In this document: piece after piece, positions 62,927 through 64,000 of the stretch
How the letters are laid out: the number at the start of each line of letters is the position of its first letter
How positions within the stretch are numbered: the first letter of the stretch is position 1
Origin: DATEDA01 sp963820965
Lineage (GTDB): Bacteria > Pseudomonadota > Gammaproteobacteria > Burkholderiales > SG8-39
Direction of reading: 5' to 3'
Length of the DNA stretch: 64,000 bases
Assembly: GCA_963820965.1 (NCBI GenBank)
Contig: CAWGCC010000032.1
Coordinates: 1-64,000 of the forward strand
The notes under the pieces: model-generated
Seen by the model: the letters and a program-made list of their open reading frames with translations, nothing else
Database searches by the model: none
What the model was told of the DNA's origin: nothing
Program-made: the position numbers and the translations under genes

Positions 62927-63697
62927 ATGAGCCTGAGGACCGTCGTCGCCACGCGGTACGTCACCCCCTTGCGCGAAGGGGGCTCGCTGCCGGCGATCGT
63001 CGAGGCCGACGATGACGGGCTGTACGTCGTCAAGTTCCGCGGTGCAGGCCAGGGACCCAAAGCGCTCGTCGCCGAGCTGGTGGCCGGAGAAATCGGTCGC
63101 GCGCTGGGCCTGCCGGTGCCCGAGATCGTTCTTGTCGATCTCGACCCGGACCTCGCCCGCACCGAGCCCGATCCCGAGATTCAGCATCTGATCAGGGCGA
63201 GCCCGGGGCTCAACCTCGCGCTCGACTACCTGCCCGGGGCGGTGATGTTCGATCCGGTTGCGGAACGGCCGGACGCAGACCTTGCTTCCGAGATCGTCTG
63301 GTTCGACGCGTATGTGACCAACCTCGACCGCACCGCGCGCAACACGAACATGCTGATGTGGCACCGGCGACTGCATCTCATCGACCACGGCGCCGCGCTT
63401 TACTTCCATCACGCCGGCGGCGACTATCTCGCGCGAAGCGAGGACCCGTTCCCGATGATCAAGGACCACGTGCTGCTGCCGCTCGCCGTCGCGCTACCGG
63501 AAGCCGATGCGCGGCTGAGCCCGCTGATCGCTGCCGGGGCGATCGAGCGGATCGTCGGTCTCGTTCCGGACGCATGGCTCGCGGAGGGCTCGCCGAGCGG
63601 CGAAGCGCGCCGCGCCGCCTACGCCGGCTACCTGCAGCGCCGGCTCGAGGCCCCGCATGCGTTCCTCGAGGAGGCGACCCGTGCCCGATCGGCGTAA
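62927..63697 (+). CDS. HipA-like kinase-fold protein
   Basis: 256 residues from ATG 62927. MSLRTVVATRYVTPLREGGS, YVVKFRGAGQGPKALVAELV (lysine), GEIGRALGLPVPEIVLVDLD, VWFDAYVTNLDRTARNTNML (catalytic D and N, HRD-like), HLIDHGAALYFH (DFG-like D). This is the short HipA_2 form. It overlaps the DUF3037 gene by 17 bp. Such pairs are conserved, and a phosphorylation role in a toxin-antitoxin or signalling system is inferred. Confidence 0.85.
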   Translation: MSLRTVVATRYVTPLREGGSLPAIVEADDDGLYVVKFRGAGQGPKALVAELVAGEIGRALGLPVPEIVLVDLDPDLARTEPDPEIQHLIRASPGLNLALDYLPGAVMFDPVAERPDADLASEIVWFDAYVTNLDRTARNTNMLMWHRRLHLIDHGAALYFHHAGGDYLARSEDPFPMIKDHVLLPLAVALPEADARLSPLIAAGAIERIVGLVPDAWLAEGSPSGEARRAAYAGYLQRRLEAPHAFLEEATRARSA

Positions 63698-64000
63698 GTA
63701 CGACTATGCGGTGGTCCGCGTCGTCCCGCGGGTCGAGCGCGAGGAGTTCGTGAACGCCGGCGTGATCGTCTCGTGCCCTGCGCTCGCCTTCCTCGAGGCG
63801 CGGATCGAGCTCGACGAACGCCGCGTGCTGGCGCTCGATCCGACGGTCGACATCCAGGCGATCCGCGAGCACCTCGCGACGATCCCGGTCATCTGCGCGG
63901 GCGGGGACATGGCCGGGCCGATCGGCCGGCTGCCCATGAGGGAACGGTTCCACTGGCTCACCGCGGCGCGGAGCACGATCATCCAGACGTCCCCCGTGCA
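63681..64000 (+). CDS. DUF3037-domain protein (3' end beyond the window)
   Basis: The GTG at 63681 gives MPDRRKYDYAVVRVVPRVER, EEFVNAGVIVSCPALAFLEA, then RIELDERRVLALDPTVDIQA and MRERFHWLTAARSTIIQTSP. These are the marks of DUF3037 (V(R)...E...N.GV...C....L). The frame is open at the window end. It overlaps the HipA-like gene, indicating translational coupling. Function unknown. Confidence 0.85.
   Translation, partial: MPDRRKYDYAVVRVVPRVEREEFVNAGVIVSCPALAFLEARIELDERRVLALDPTVDIQAIREHLATIPVICAGGDMAGPIGRLPMRERFHWLTAARSTIIQTSPV

Overview
Organism and composition. From about 6.3 kb onward the DNA is very GC-rich and carries the gene order tpiA - secG - tRNA-Leu(GAG) - nuoABCDEFGHIJKLMN - NUDIX hydrolase, which is typical of Betaproteobacteria. 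Bug-type and TRAP-type solute receptors and a DegP/MucD protease fit that assignment. The first 6.28 kb is different. It is visibly less GC-rich, almost every gene in it is broken by small indels, and its gene content (UbiD-like decarboxylase, three paralogous solute-binding proteins, a Rieske oxygenase, a Gfo/Idh oxidoreductase) suggests another source. The change falls inside two truncated convergent genes at about 6,276-6,285, so I read it as a chimeric or rearranged junction.

Layout. 1-6.28 kb: catabolic/uptake block with frameshifts. 6.28-17.3 kb: flavin reductase, M16 protease, greB, MFS transporter, Do-type protease, NarL-type regulator, O-acetylhomoserine sulfhydrylase, alpha/beta hydrolase, conserved hypothetical. 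17.7-18.65 kb: decayed Bug receptor. 18.7-28.8 kb: an integron gene-cassette array with no integrase in view (about 12 cassettes and 12-13 attC sites). It is interrupted by two IS110/IS1111-type elements, both inserted at the same attC position. The cassettes encode a lipoprotein MBL hydrolase, a DUF2938 membrane protein, a PPC/DUF296 protein, a lipocalin-like protein, hicBA, a DUF433-DUF5615 pair, a YCII-like protein, an HNH protein and several unknowns. 29-38 kb: housekeeping and accessory enzymes, including a protein that joins a TerB-like region to a Coq4-type HDxxHx11E metal site. 38.2-53 kb: complex I operon on the minus strand, with an indel cluster in nuoL-M-N and a duplicated nuoD start. 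53-54.4 kb: tRNA-Leu, secG, tpiA. 54.5-60 kb: dtd, a TRAP transporter (DctPQM) and a two-subunit 2-oxoacid dehydrogenase E1. 60-64 kb: an RHH/nucleotidyltransferase pair with a palindromic operator, a small membrane protein, a chloroperoxidase-like hydrolase, and a HipA-like kinase overlapping a DUF3037 gene cut by the window end.

How it works together. Complex I, tpiA and secG are core functions. The TRAP importer lies upstream of the E1 alpha/beta pair but in the other expression order on the same strand; import and oxidation of a small organic or 2-oxo acid is plausible but inferred. The cassette array is the main accessory island. Its identity rests on sequence logic: in most cassettes the first bases (TTRRRY) are exactly complementary to the R'' box of that cassette's own attC, as site-specific cassette excision and integration requires. 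No integrase gene is visible, so within this window it is a CALIN (cluster of attC sites lacking an integrase).
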